Source of the DNA: Dehalococcoidia bacterium
GTDB lineage: Bacteria > Chloroflexota > Dehalococcoidia > Lucifugimonadales > Lucifugimonadaceae
Direction of reading: 5' to 3'
Assembly (NCBI GenBank): GCA_012270805.1
Contig: JAAXHR010000089.1
Location: 1-9,356, forward strand
DNA: 9,356 nt
Shown here: one piece after another, positions 1 through 6,367 of the stretch
Layout: each line of letters begins with the position of its first letter
How positions within the stretch are numbered: the first letter of the stretch is position 1
Program-made: the position numbers and the translations under genes
Notes under the pieces: model-generated
Seen by the model: only the letters and a program-made list of their open reading frames with translations
Database searches by the model: none
What the model was told of the DNA's origin: nothing

Positions 1-750
1 GTCAACCCGACCGTCGTCGACACCGATACCGTCGGCTTCACCGCCGTCACCGGCGGCAGCCGAGTCACCTACGCAACGGGCTACGCGGCATACAACGCCG
101 CCATCGAGATGATCGACAAGCTCAAGGTGCGTGCGTCGATGCTCTGGAGCATCGATGAAAATGACGTGCAGTTCGAAGACGGAGTTTTCTCGTCGAAATC
201 AGACCCGGAGCTGAGCATCGGCTTCAAAGACCTCGCCGGCAAGCTCGGCGACACTGGCGGACCGGTTACATCGACTGGCAGCGTCGATCTTGAAGCAGCC
301 GGTGGAGCATACGGCACGCACATCTGCGACCTCGAGGTTGACCCCGAGACCGGCAAGACCGATGTTGTCCGATACACCATCGTGCAAGACGCTGGACGTG
401 CCATTCATCCGTCGTACGTCGAAGGTCAGATGCAAGGTGGAGCGGCGCAGGGCATCGGCTGGGCGTTGAACGAGGAGTACTACATGAGCGACGACGGCGT
501 GATGTCGAACTCCTCATACCTTGACTACCGAATGCCGACCTCGCTCGATCTCCCGAACATCGAGACGGTGATCGTGGAAGTCCCGAACCCGGTGCACCCC
601 TACGGCGTAAGAGGCGTCGGCGAAGTCCCGATCGTTCCGCCGGTCCCGGCAGTGGGCAACGCCCTCAAGGACGCCATCGGCATCCGATTGCGGGAGACCC
701 CGATGAACGCCGGACGCATCGTCGCCGCCCTCGGCGATAACGGTTCGTAA
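1..750 (+). CDS. Xanthine dehydrogenase-family molybdopterin-binding subunit, C-terminal part
   Basis: The frame is open from the first base to the TAA at 748-750, so 249 residues of a longer protein (full family members are about 750-800 residues) are visible and the start lies outside the window. This is the molybdenum-cofactor large subunit of a xanthine/aldehyde/CO dehydrogenase-type hydroxylase, which oxidises its substrate at a Mo centre and passes electrons to FAD and [2Fe-2S] subunits. Visible family signatures are the TGGSR stretch (residues 17-21), the EGQMQGGAAQGIGWAL block (141-156) that contacts the pterin, and GVRGVGE (202-208). Glu208 (codon 622-624) is at the position of the catalytic glutamate. 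The substrate-diagnostic loop (AYRGAGR or AYXCSFR type) is upstream of the window, so the substrate cannot be assigned. A terminator follows directly, so this is the last gene of its transcript. Confidence 0.9.
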   Translation, partial: VNPTVVDTDTVGFTAVTGGSRVTYATGYAAYNAAIEMIDKLKVRASMLWSIDENDVQFEDGVFSSKSDPELSIGFKDLAGKLGDTGGPVTSTGSVDLEAAGGAYGTHICDLEVDPETGKTDVVRYTIVQDAGRAIHPSYVEGQMQGGAAQGIGWALNEEYYMSDDGVMSNSSYLDYRMPTSLDLPNIETVIVEVPNPVHPYGVRGVGEVPIVPPVPAVGNALKDAIGIRLRETPMNAGRIVAALGDNGS

Positions 751-775
751 GGCGTGCGCCAAAGTGCTATGGCAT

Positions 776-811
776 ACTCCCCCGGCATTTCGTCGGGGGA
801 GTTTTGTTTTT
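776..811 (+). terminator. Rho-independent terminator of the dehydrogenase gene
   Basis: A perfect 9-bp GC-rich stem (776-784 with 794-802, ACTCCCCCG/CGGGGGAGT) encloses a 9-nt loop and runs into a T-rich tract, TTTTGTTTTT (802-811). It sits 26 nt after the dehydrogenase stop codon and separates that transcript from hflK. This is the only textbook intrinsic terminator I can see in the window. Confidence 0.88.
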
Positions 812-843
812 GGGTTGGTGTTGGTGGGCCGCCTAGATAATGT

Positions 844-876
844 TTGACTGTTTCTTAGAGTTCCGTCACGTATAAT
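844..876 (+). promoter_or_regulatory. Possible hflKC promoter
   Basis: A perfect TATAAT (871-876) stands about 120 nt before hflK, with TTGACT (844-849) upstream. The spacer is 21 nt, longer than the usual 16-18, and no extended -10 TG is present, so only the -10 box is convincing. A second candidate is GATAAT at 985-990; it would start transcription almost at the hflK ATG and give a leaderless mRNA, which would fit the absence of a Shine-Dalgarno there. The 812-997 spacer holds nothing else I recognise. Confidence 0.4.
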
Positions 877-997
877 TGCGTCTTAGGACTCGCTCCCGAC
901 CATCGCATACGGATCTGAACTCCGACTGAAAACTCTCCCCTGGCATTCCACGTATCTAGCTTCTGTTGGCGCGATCCAAGACGCGATAATTTCCTAG

Positions 998-2191
998 ATG
1001 TCCAACTCCCCACAAGCATCGGCTACCGACAAAGGTTCGGACGATTCGCTGATGTATCGCCCCCCCGAGCGCGACGAAGAGCCGGAGGTAACGTTCGGCG
1101 ACATCATGCAGCGCATTCGTGAGGCGCTTGGCGGCATCCCCGGATTCGGAGGCGACGACGGACCTTCGCGAGAATCATCTGAACAGAGCGGCGGCGGATC
1201 AGGTCGGGCAAGCGTAGTAGTTCTCTTATTGATACCGATAGCGGCCGTCGTTTGGCTGGCGACAGGTGTTTACACTGTTGGGCCTGAAGAGCAGGCGGCT
1301 CTGCGAACATTCGGACGTTTCGTAGCAATTGCCGACCAAGGTCTTCACTGGCACTGGCCAGGCCCCGTCGGCACCCGAAACGTGGTGCCAGTCACGAACA
1401 CACGTCGACTCGAACTTGGGTTCCGTAGCGCACCGAACGGTTCAAGCACGACACCGGTCCAAATCGAATCCGAGATGATCACCGGCGATGAGAACATCGT
1501 CGACGTCCAGATGGTTGTGCAGTATCGAATTTCAAACCTGCGCAACTTCCTGTTCGAGGTCGATGATCCGGGTGACCCGGATCGCGACGTTCCGTCCGGA
1601 AATCCGGATGGCGAGACTCTGCGTGACATCGCAGAGACCGCGGTGAGGCAGGTGGTCGGCGCGCGCAACATCGACGACGTGCTGACGACTGAGAAGGAGC
1701 AAGTACAGGCGAGCATCTTGGACAAGATGCGCGAACTCACTCGCGACTACAACACTGGCATCGACGTGCTTCAAGTGCTGTTGCAGAACGTCAACCCGCC
1801 GGCTGAGGTACAGGACGCCTTCGAGGACGTGGTAAGGGCACGTGAGGACCGGGAGCGCGACATCAACTTGGCGGAAGCATACAAGGCGTCGCAGATACCC
1901 CAGGCGACTGGTGCAGCGGCGCAGATCGTGGAAGAGGCGGACGGTTTCAAGCGAGGTCGTATCGAGCGAGCACGCGGTGAAGCTGAAGGTTTCGAAGCGA
2001 TCCTGACCAGCTACGAGATTTCGCCGAATGTGACTCGCACACGCCTCTACTTGGAAGCCGTTGAGCGTATTATGGCCGGCAAATCCAAGATCGTCATTAA
2101 TTCCGGCTCCAACGCGTTGCCGCTCCTGCCGCTTGACAGCTTGAGCAAATTGTCAGGACAATCCCTAACCGATTCGGCGGGAGGCGAATAA
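998..2191 (+). CDS. hflK: HflK, SPFH/band-7 membrane protease regulator subunit
   Basis: This 397-residue protein is the HflK half of the HflK-HflC complex, a membrane cage that in characterised bacteria surrounds and modulates the AAA protease FtsH. Residues 1-70 form an acidic, Gly/Ser-rich N-terminal tail. One transmembrane helix spans about 71-91 (SVVVLLLIPIAAVVWLA). The SPFH domain starts at VGPEEQAALRTFGRF, and a charged helical region (ERDINLAEAYKA...AEGFEAIL) leads to the family block VTRTRLYLEAVERIMAGKSKIV. The C-terminus ends in LPLLPL followed by a short tail. Length and domain order match the family. No Shine-Dalgarno is obvious before ATG 998, but the next in-frame starts would cut into the conserved tail, so this start is kept. 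The gene is followed 4 nt later by hflC. FtsH itself is not in the window. Confidence 0.93.
   Translation: MSNSPQASATDKGSDDSLMYRPPERDEEPEVTFGDIMQRIREALGGIPGFGGDDGPSRESSEQSGGGSGRASVVVLLLIPIAAVVWLATGVYTVGPEEQAALRTFGRFVAIADQGLHWHWPGPVGTRNVVPVTNTRRLELGFRSAPNGSSTTPVQIESEMITGDENIVDVQMVVQYRISNLRNFLFEVDDPGDPDRDVPSGNPDGETLRDIAETAVRQVVGARNIDDVLTTEKEQVQASILDKMRELTRDYNTGIDVLQVLLQNVNPPAEVQDAFEDVVRAREDRERDINLAEAYKASQIPQATGAAAQIVEEADGFKRGRIERARGEAEGFEAILTSYEISPNVTRTRLYLEAVERIMAGKSKIVINSGSNALPLLPLDSLSKLSGQSLTDSAGGE
2179..2184 (+). promoter_or_regulatory. hflC ribosome binding site
   Basis: GGGAGG lies inside the last codons of hflK, 11 nt before the hflC ATG at 2196. It fixes the hflC start and shows that hflC is translated from the shared hflKC message. 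Confidence 0.65.
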
Positions 2192-2195
2192 CGCG

Positions 2196-3272
2196 ATGCC
2201 CCGCCTAATCCTCACAATCATCATCATCGTCGTTGCGGCGTTCATCCTTGTGCCGCAAGCGCTGTTCACCGTCGACGAGACGCAACTGGCGATCGTCACT
2301 CGTTTCGGTGCCTTCCAGCGCGACTACCGAAGCCCTGGCCTCTACGTCAAACAGCCGTTCGTCGAGACAGTTGTGAAGATGGACAGCCGACTGCTGCGCG
2401 TGGACGCCCAACCGGCGTCGCTGCTCACATCTGACAAGCGGAACCTGGTTATCGACGCCTATGCTCGATACCGAATTGTCGATCCCCTGAAGTTCTTCCA
2501 GCGTCTACGAACCGAAACTGAAGCGGTTTCGCGCGTTTCCGACATCGTGAACTCTCAGCTACGTCGTGAAGTTGCTCTTGACACGCAATCAGAGGTCATA
2601 TCCGAGACCCGTGAGCAAGTGATGCGACGTGTTGCCGAAGCCAGCAACCGGTCTGAGATTTCACGTCAACAAGCGTTGGATCTGTTCAACAACAACCTGC
2701 GTGACCCCAGGCTGACGATCTTGATAACCGAGGAAACCGTCGAAGGCGTTGCGGCGCGCGCCAGACCAGCCACCAACGAGGAACTCGACGCGCTGGAACG
2801 TGAGGAACGTCCCGAGATCATCGGCAACTCATCGATTGCCTACTTCCGTCCGCTCGTCGACGAGCTTGGCATCGAGATCGTTGATGTCCGCATCAAGCGA
2901 GCCGACTTCCCCACCGAGATTGAGGCATCTGTCTTCGCCCGCATGAGAGCCGAGCGTGCCCGCATCGCAGAAGGTCTGCGCGCAGAAGGTACGCAACGAG
3001 ACCGGGAGATCCGCGCCGAAGTCGATCGCGACGTCCAAATCATTTTGGAGACGGCAAACGGTACTGCGGCCAGACTGCGCGGTGAGGCAGAGCAGGAAGC
3101 CATCACCATCCTAGCCGAAGCTTTGGAGAAGGCACCAGAGTTCTACGAGTTCCGACGGTCGTTGGAAGCCTACGAGAAGATCATCGACGGTCAATCGCTG
3201 ATCGTATTAGAGATCGACTCCGAACTCTTCAAGTACCTGCAATCCGCAGGAGTTCTTGAAGAAGGCGAGTAG
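2196..3272 (+). CDS. hflC: HflC, SPFH/band-7 membrane protease regulator subunit
   Basis: This 358-residue protein is the HflC partner of HflK. A very hydrophobic N-terminal helix (about residues 4-22, ILTIIIIVVAAFILV) anchors it, and the SPFH domain follows at FTVDETQLAIVTRFG, with LLTSDKRNLVIDAYARYRI in its core. The middle holds the HflC-type insertion before LGIEIVDVRIKRADFPTEIEASVFARMRAERARIAEGLRAEG, which is a strong HflC signature. The C-terminal segment KAPEFYEFRRSLEAYEKII...DSELFKYL closes the protein as in E. coli HflC. It is somewhat longer than the E. coli protein (334 residues). It forms an operon with hflK. No good terminator follows; transcripts from hflC and from the opposing minus-strand island converge in 3273-3364. 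Confidence 0.93.
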   Translation: MPRLILTIIIIVVAAFILVPQALFTVDETQLAIVTRFGAFQRDYRSPGLYVKQPFVETVVKMDSRLLRVDAQPASLLTSDKRNLVIDAYARYRIVDPLKFFQRLRTETEAVSRVSDIVNSQLRREVALDTQSEVISETREQVMRRVAEASNRSEISRQQALDLFNNNLRDPRLTILITEETVEGVAARARPATNEELDALEREERPEIIGNSSIAYFRPLVDELGIEIVDVRIKRADFPTEIEASVFARMRAERARIAEGLRAEGTQRDREIRAEVDRDVQIILETANGTAARLRGEAEQEAITILAEALEKAPEFYEFRRSLEAYEKIIDGQSLIVLEIDSELFKYLQSAGVLEEGE

Positions 3273-3303
3273 CCCTAAGGCCGCAATCCGCCATCTCATC
3301 ATT

Positions 3304-3339
3304 CCCGCACAGGCGGGCGCTTCATCGGACGGAACGTCC
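3304..3339. repeat. Pair of short palindromes between convergent genes
   Basis: Two small hairpins lie back to back: CCCGC-ACAG-GCGGG (3304-3317) and GGACG-GAA-CGTCC (3327-3339). They occupy the gap between hflC and the minus-strand island. Neither has a T-run, so they are not classical terminators. They may be a short intergenic repeat, or may pause or protect the 3' ends of both converging transcripts. Confidence 0.4.
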
Positions 3340-3364
3340 ATCCGGGAGGCCAATCCTACTTTCC

Positions 3365-3682
3365 CTAAAACGGCGGTTTGAAGCCGTCTTTGCCTTGTCC
3401 CAGGGTGATGTCTTCTTCCGCTAGGCGGTCGCGGATAATGCGTTCGGTCATTTCGTAATCTCGCATGTATGCGCCAACGAAATCTTGGATGTCGCAGTCC
3501 AGCTTATCGGCCATCAACCTGACGGCTTCTTCGCGCGTGTTGGCGACGAATTTGCCCCTTGTAAAGTGGAACGGCTGGATGATGAATCTTCGGACATCCG
3601 TTTCGAGTAACTCGTCGGCGAAAAGTTCGGGATCTGACATCAGCAACAAGGGACGAGGTGCAACACCACTGAATGCCCGCGG
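3365..3682 (-). pseudogene. C-terminal remnant of a larger protein, possibly SPL-like radical SAM
   Basis: The open frame runs from a TAG at 3685-3683 to a TAG at 3367-3365. It reads PRAFSGVAPRPLLLMSDPEL, then FADELLETDVRRFIIQPFHF and a well-formed soluble C-terminus ending GKDGFKPPF. The only candidate starts (ATG 3640, TTG 3649) have no Shine-Dalgarno, and protein-like sequence continues upstream of both to the stop. This suggests the tail of a longer gene whose front half was lost. The pattern of a strand after a Pro-rich turn, then PE-helix, then strand ending in QPFHF resembles the last beta/alpha units of spore-photoproduct-lyase-like radical SAM enzymes. No CxxxCxxC motif is present here or elsewhere in the island. 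The family assignment is a guess from pattern; the truncation is better supported. It could still be a small expressed protein. Confidence 0.4.
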
Positions 3683-4033
3683 CTAAGTCGTCATTGACGA
3701 TATTTGAAAATCACCAATTCGAATCCAACCTTCACGCAAGCGAATCTGACGTAGAAACGCACGCCCCATCTCGCCCAACAGATGTAGGTGTGCCAACGTC
3801 GGTTTGCGACTGACACCCAGTAGGTGCGTCGAATTGGCAACATGCAAGCCTAGCCGTTGTCGTCGGTGAGTTTGGGAAATTGCAGTCGCAAATGCACCGA
3901 TGATCACGCCGATTGCGAGCCAGAAAGTATCTGGTGCTTCTTTGATGTCGCCTACTCCGTTCAATAACCAGTAGGTGATGATTGTCAGCAATACCGCGAA
4001 GATGATCGCAGTGGTCCGTACTACTTTAAACAT
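3683..4033 (-). CDS. Small two-helix membrane protein, unknown function
   Basis: Not recognised. From ATG 4033 it is 116 residues, with two hydrophobic helices at about 6-26 (RTTAIIFAVLLTIITYWLL) and 36-54 (DTFWLAIGVIIGAFATAIS) joined by a short acidic loop. A basic, soluble tail of about 60 residues follows (THRRQRLGL... to ISSMTT). By the positive-inside pattern both ends should face the cytoplasm. An upstream ATG at 4039 is in frame, but AAGGAG (4046-4041) is 7 nt from ATG 4033 and only 1 nt from 4039, so 4033 is preferred. It lies 64 nt after the DndB-like gene on the same strand with no promoter I can see between them, so the two are probably co-transcribed. Its stop codon also closes the frame of the downstream remnant. 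Confidence 0.6.
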   Translation of the reverse strand: MFKVVRTTAIIFAVLLTIITYWLLNGVGDIKEAPDTFWLAIGVIIGAFATAISQTHRRQRLGLHVANSTHLLGVSRKPTLAHLHLLGEMGRAFLRQIRLREGWIRIGDFQISSMTT

Positions 4034-4040
4034 GCACATA

Positions 4041-4046
4041 CTCCTT
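4041..4046 (-). promoter_or_regulatory. Strong RBS that sets the start of the small membrane protein
   Basis: On the minus strand AAGGAG ends 7 nt before ATG 4033 and 1 nt before ATG 4039. Only the first spacing is suitable for initiation, so the protein probably begins MFKVVRTT. Confidence 0.7.
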
Positions 4047-4097
4047 GCCCATCCTGGTGCTTTGAACTATGCACCTCGAATTTCGAGATCGTTGTAG

Positions 4098-5216
4098 TCA
4101 CAGGCCGACCACCTCACGCAACGCCCTGTATGCGAATTCCCTGCTATCCTTTCGATTTGCGATGCTTACTCTGCCATTGGCGCTTTCCACGAGCACAGTG
4201 TGTCGCCAAAGGGGGTTCTGCCTGCTCATCAGATCCTGGGATTTATATTCCACTTCCCCCTCATCATCCAGATAGACAAATGGTTCTCCCAGCCTAAGTA
4301 GACGTTGCCGCCAATCGGGTGTACTTTTTAGGTCGCCGGCAAGCCGAAAATACGCCTGAAACACAAGACCGGAATCTCCAATGGTCGACTCGCGGATTCT
4401 AAGCCGCTCGCTGATTGGCAAGTAGCCGACCTCGGGACGTATCTCTGCCAGACTATCAACGAATTCCACCAAGAATACGCGCACCTCATCGAACGTCAGT
4501 TCGTCTAATGATCGGAATCCTTGCTCAATCCCTTTGCCTAGAGTGTTGAATGTCATCACCTTGTTTGTGTTACGCGTCAAGTTGTTCGTAACGAGTTCGA
4601 CATTACCTTTCAAGACTGAACCTTCCATGATCGCGTTCGCCATGCGGTTGTGCAATGACACTTGGTTGATGTAACGGCTCCGCGTTGGATTTGCCGGCTT
4701 GCCCAATTGGTTGTACTCGTAAAAAAGTTGCGATTCGCCACTGATGTCGAGTTCTTCGATGAGCAACGGGAATTCATAGTCGTCCTCATTGAATGACAAC
4801 CCGAAATTTCGTGCCCGTTCAACGGCCTTCTTTATCGCTTGATGGCGGTGATTGGAATCAGGGATCGTTGGACAACCTGTAATCGTCAGTTTTTGGTTCA
4901 ACTCATCGTATCTACAGCTGACCTCGTCTTTGCGAAGATTCCAAGTTAACGCCCCGCCGTAGAGCTGGTTTTCCAAGATCTTCCTTGCCATGTCATCGAC
5001 ACGTGCGTTGTCAACCATGGGCGTCCGCTTTTCCGACCCATCCCTTCCTTCAGTGACCTTGATACCTCGCTGATAGTCGTAGTCGACCCGAATGCCTCTC
5101 GACTCCAGCAATTCGTACACGCGTCCGGCAGTGATCGCAGCGATGTATTTCACTCTATTGCCGTGGCGTGAGACCGGAATCACCCGATTGAGTTCGATAG
5201 TGCTGTTGATTGTCAT
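4098..5216 (-). CDS. Orphan DndB/DGQHR-domain family protein
   Basis: From ATG 5216 the protein has 372 residues, the usual size for DndB-family proteins. Family features are: YDYQRGIKV (48-54), where a substrate strand precedes VDNARVDDMARKILENQLYG; a DGQHR-like motif, here PDSNHRHQAI (119-128); FYEYNQLGKPANP (165-177); the TRNTNKVMTFNTL block (214-226); GLVFQAYFRLAGDL (283-295); and a C-terminal NPLWRHTV...ANRKDSREFAYRALREVVGL. The DGQHR signature is altered to D-S-N-H-R, keeping Asp, His and Arg. Characterised DndB proteins repress the dnd phosphorothioation operon; no other dnd gene is present here, so this is an orphan. ATG 5216 has GGAG 9 nt upstream and is preferred over an in-frame TTG at 5249. 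It heads the island and lies under a strong promoter with repeated operator-like motifs. Family call is from remembered patterns; the role is inferred. Confidence 0.72.
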   Translation of the reverse strand: MTINSTIELNRVIPVSRHGNRVKYIAAITAGRVYELLESRGIRVDYDYQRGIKVTEGRDGSEKRTPMVDNARVDDMARKILENQLYGGALTWNLRKDEVSCRYDELNQKLTITGCPTIPDSNHRHQAIKKAVERARNFGLSFNEDDYEFPLLIEELDISGESQLFYEYNQLGKPANPTRSRYINQVSLHNRMANAIMEGSVLKGNVELVTNNLTRNTNKVMTFNTLGKGIEQGFRSLDELTFDEVRVFLVEFVDSLAEIRPEVGYLPISERLRIRESTIGDSGLVFQAYFRLAGDLKSTPDWRQRLLRLGEPFVYLDDEGEVEYKSQDLMSRQNPLWRHTVLVESANGRVSIANRKDSREFAYRALREVVGL

Positions 5217-5226
5217 GGTTGTCGTC

Positions 5227-5316
5227 TCCGTGATTATCCGTGATATCAATTACTTTGACCCTATCACGGATACTATATTACGTGATATTCGTTGTGTCAA
5301 GCTAATCGTCCGTGAT
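5227..5316. promoter_or_regulatory. Operator-like array: five copies of TCCGTGAT/ATCACGGA
   Basis: The octamer TCCGTGAT occurs on the plus strand at 5227-5234, 5237-5244 and 5309-5316, and with one mismatch (TACGTGAT) at 5279-5286. Its complement ATCACGGA is at 5263-5270. The copies at 5235-5245 and 5262-5272 extend into a perfect 11-bp inverted repeat (TATCCGTGATA/TATCACGGATA) with a 16-nt spacer. The first two copies are exactly 10 bp apart, one helical turn. The array covers the region upstream of -35, the promoter spacer, the start point and the leader. This is the expected layout for a repressor that binds cooperatively. The binder is unknown; the adjacent DndB-like protein is the obvious candidate. 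Confidence 0.75.
5272..5300 (-). promoter_or_regulatory. Strong sigma70-type promoter of the DndB-like gene
   Basis: On the minus strand TTGACA (5300-5295) and TATAGT (5277-5272) are separated by exactly 17 nt. That is a perfect -35 box and a 5-of-6 -10 box, which would start transcription near 5265 and give a leader of about 50 nt before ATG 5216. One operator-like motif lies in the spacer and one at the predicted start point, so the promoter should be repressible. Confidence 0.8.
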
Positions 5317-5466
5317 TTCAGAAATTCCGGAACGAGTCACAGATTTCTCCTTTGGAATTCGGCACCGATTCGCGTCCCCGTTTTCCGCCGCAACCTGAGC
5401 AATTCCATGCGAGCGTGATGCCTTAAGCGCGCAATTGGATAGTATTCGTCGGTAAATTTAAAGTCT

Positions 5467-6306
5467 TCACATTCTTACCTCCCCCATAACCCGCTCCGCG
5501 CGCCCCACTCCCCTTTCCTGCTGATACCTCAGCATCGCTCCCATCACTCTCAACCCACCATCAACATCCCGCGCATCAACCCGCAAGCCTTCCAATCGCC
5601 CCCAATCCGGCGTACGAGTTATATGACGCAGCAGTTTGATGGTGTTCAGCGGTGCTGGGATAATGGGCGTAGTTTGAGTTAGACCAGCATTTTGGTCGTC
5701 TTGGTTGAAGGCGACTGGATCGGGGATAGATGAGTTGTCCATTTGGTCTGGACGTTTGATAAGTCCGCCTTCGGATGGTGAGAACCAGTGATCGCCGGGA
5801 GGGATCTCGGTGTTGGTGCGGACACACCGATGAAGTTGAGGCTGCAGTCCGACTGCCGTAAGCAGAGTCGTTTCGTACCAGAGGCGAAGGAGGGGGAGGA
5901 TTGGTTTGGGTGTCGATTCAGCGTAGCTCAAAGAGTCTCGAAGGAGGGCGAAGAGGGGCAGGTTTGAGGCATTCTGTATTGAGAATCGTTCGCAGATCTC
6001 GGCGAAGTGTGAGGCTAAGGTCAGGCGGTCTAGATCGTTGCGGAGTCGGAGATAAGCGTTGACAGTTTCGACTTGGCTGATCACGTGCAGGTCGGATCGG
6101 CCTTCCGAGATGTGGGCGGTGATGTGTCGGAGCAGATCGATGTGTCCGCCGGTTCGGGATGTGGTTCTTCGAGCACCTCGCGCAACGCAGGAGACGAGGC
6201 CGCGATTTGGAGTCAGAAGGATGACGATGCGGTCGGCCTCGCCGAGGTCCCGAGCACGGACGACGATGCCTTCGGCGTTGAAGTATCGTCGTCGAGGCGG
6301 CGACAT
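5467..6306 (-). CDS. recO: DNA repair protein RecO
   Basis: This 279-residue protein is the RecO mediator, which with RecR loads RecA onto SSB-coated single-stranded DNA and anneals strands. The N-terminal OB fold is typical: YFNAEGIVVRARDLGEADRIVILLTPNRGLVSCVARGARR (8-47). A helical domain follows (ASHFAEICERFS...LLRLWYETTLLTAVGLQPQL). The usual C4 zinc site of this family is degenerate: Cys161 remains in LHRCVRTNTE, the second position is Thr164, and the later CxxC pair is replaced in GGLIKRPD (180-187). A low-complexity acidic/Gln stretch (188-218) follows, then the normal C-terminal helices. ATG 6306 fits the family N-terminus, though no Shine-Dalgarno is evident. It lies 61 nt after the stop of the 6368-6979 gene, on the same strand, and may share its transcript. 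Confidence 0.93.
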   Translation of the reverse strand: MSPPRRRYFNAEGIVVRARDLGEADRIVILLTPNRGLVSCVARGARRTTSRTGGHIDLLRHITAHISEGRSDLHVISQVETVNAYLRLRNDLDRLTLASHFAEICERFSIQNASNLPLFALLRDSLSYAESTPKPILPLLRLWYETTLLTAVGLQPQLHRCVRTNTEIPPGDHWFSPSEGGLIKRPDQMDNSSIPDPVAFNQDDQNAGLTQTTPIIPAPLNTIKLLRHITRTPDWGRLEGLRVDARDVDGGLRVMGAMLRYQQERGVGRAERVMGEVRM

Positions 6307-6367
6307 AGCAGTCTTAACTTACACAGATACGAGGAAATAGCGGAAACCGGGGTTTTGCGTGGCGTGA

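Noticed and set aside
81..404. Minus-strand frames antisense to the dehydrogenase, hflK and hflC genes
   Set aside because: They mirror strong coding frames with clear family signatures on the plus strand and have no features of their own.
3299..3364. Intrinsic terminator for hflC or for the island
   Set aside because: The two stems have only 5 bp each and lack a T-tract in either direction.
3365..5320. Insertion sequence or prophage
   Set aside because: No transposase, integrase, phage structural gene, terminal inverted repeat or target duplication is visible.
5317..5466. Possible tRNA or small gene in the recO to DndB-like promoter gap
   Set aside because: No T-loop consensus or cloverleaf could be drawn on either strand. 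A minus-strand AAAGGAG followed by a 12-codon GTG frame exists but lies upstream of the mapped promoter, so I take it as chance.
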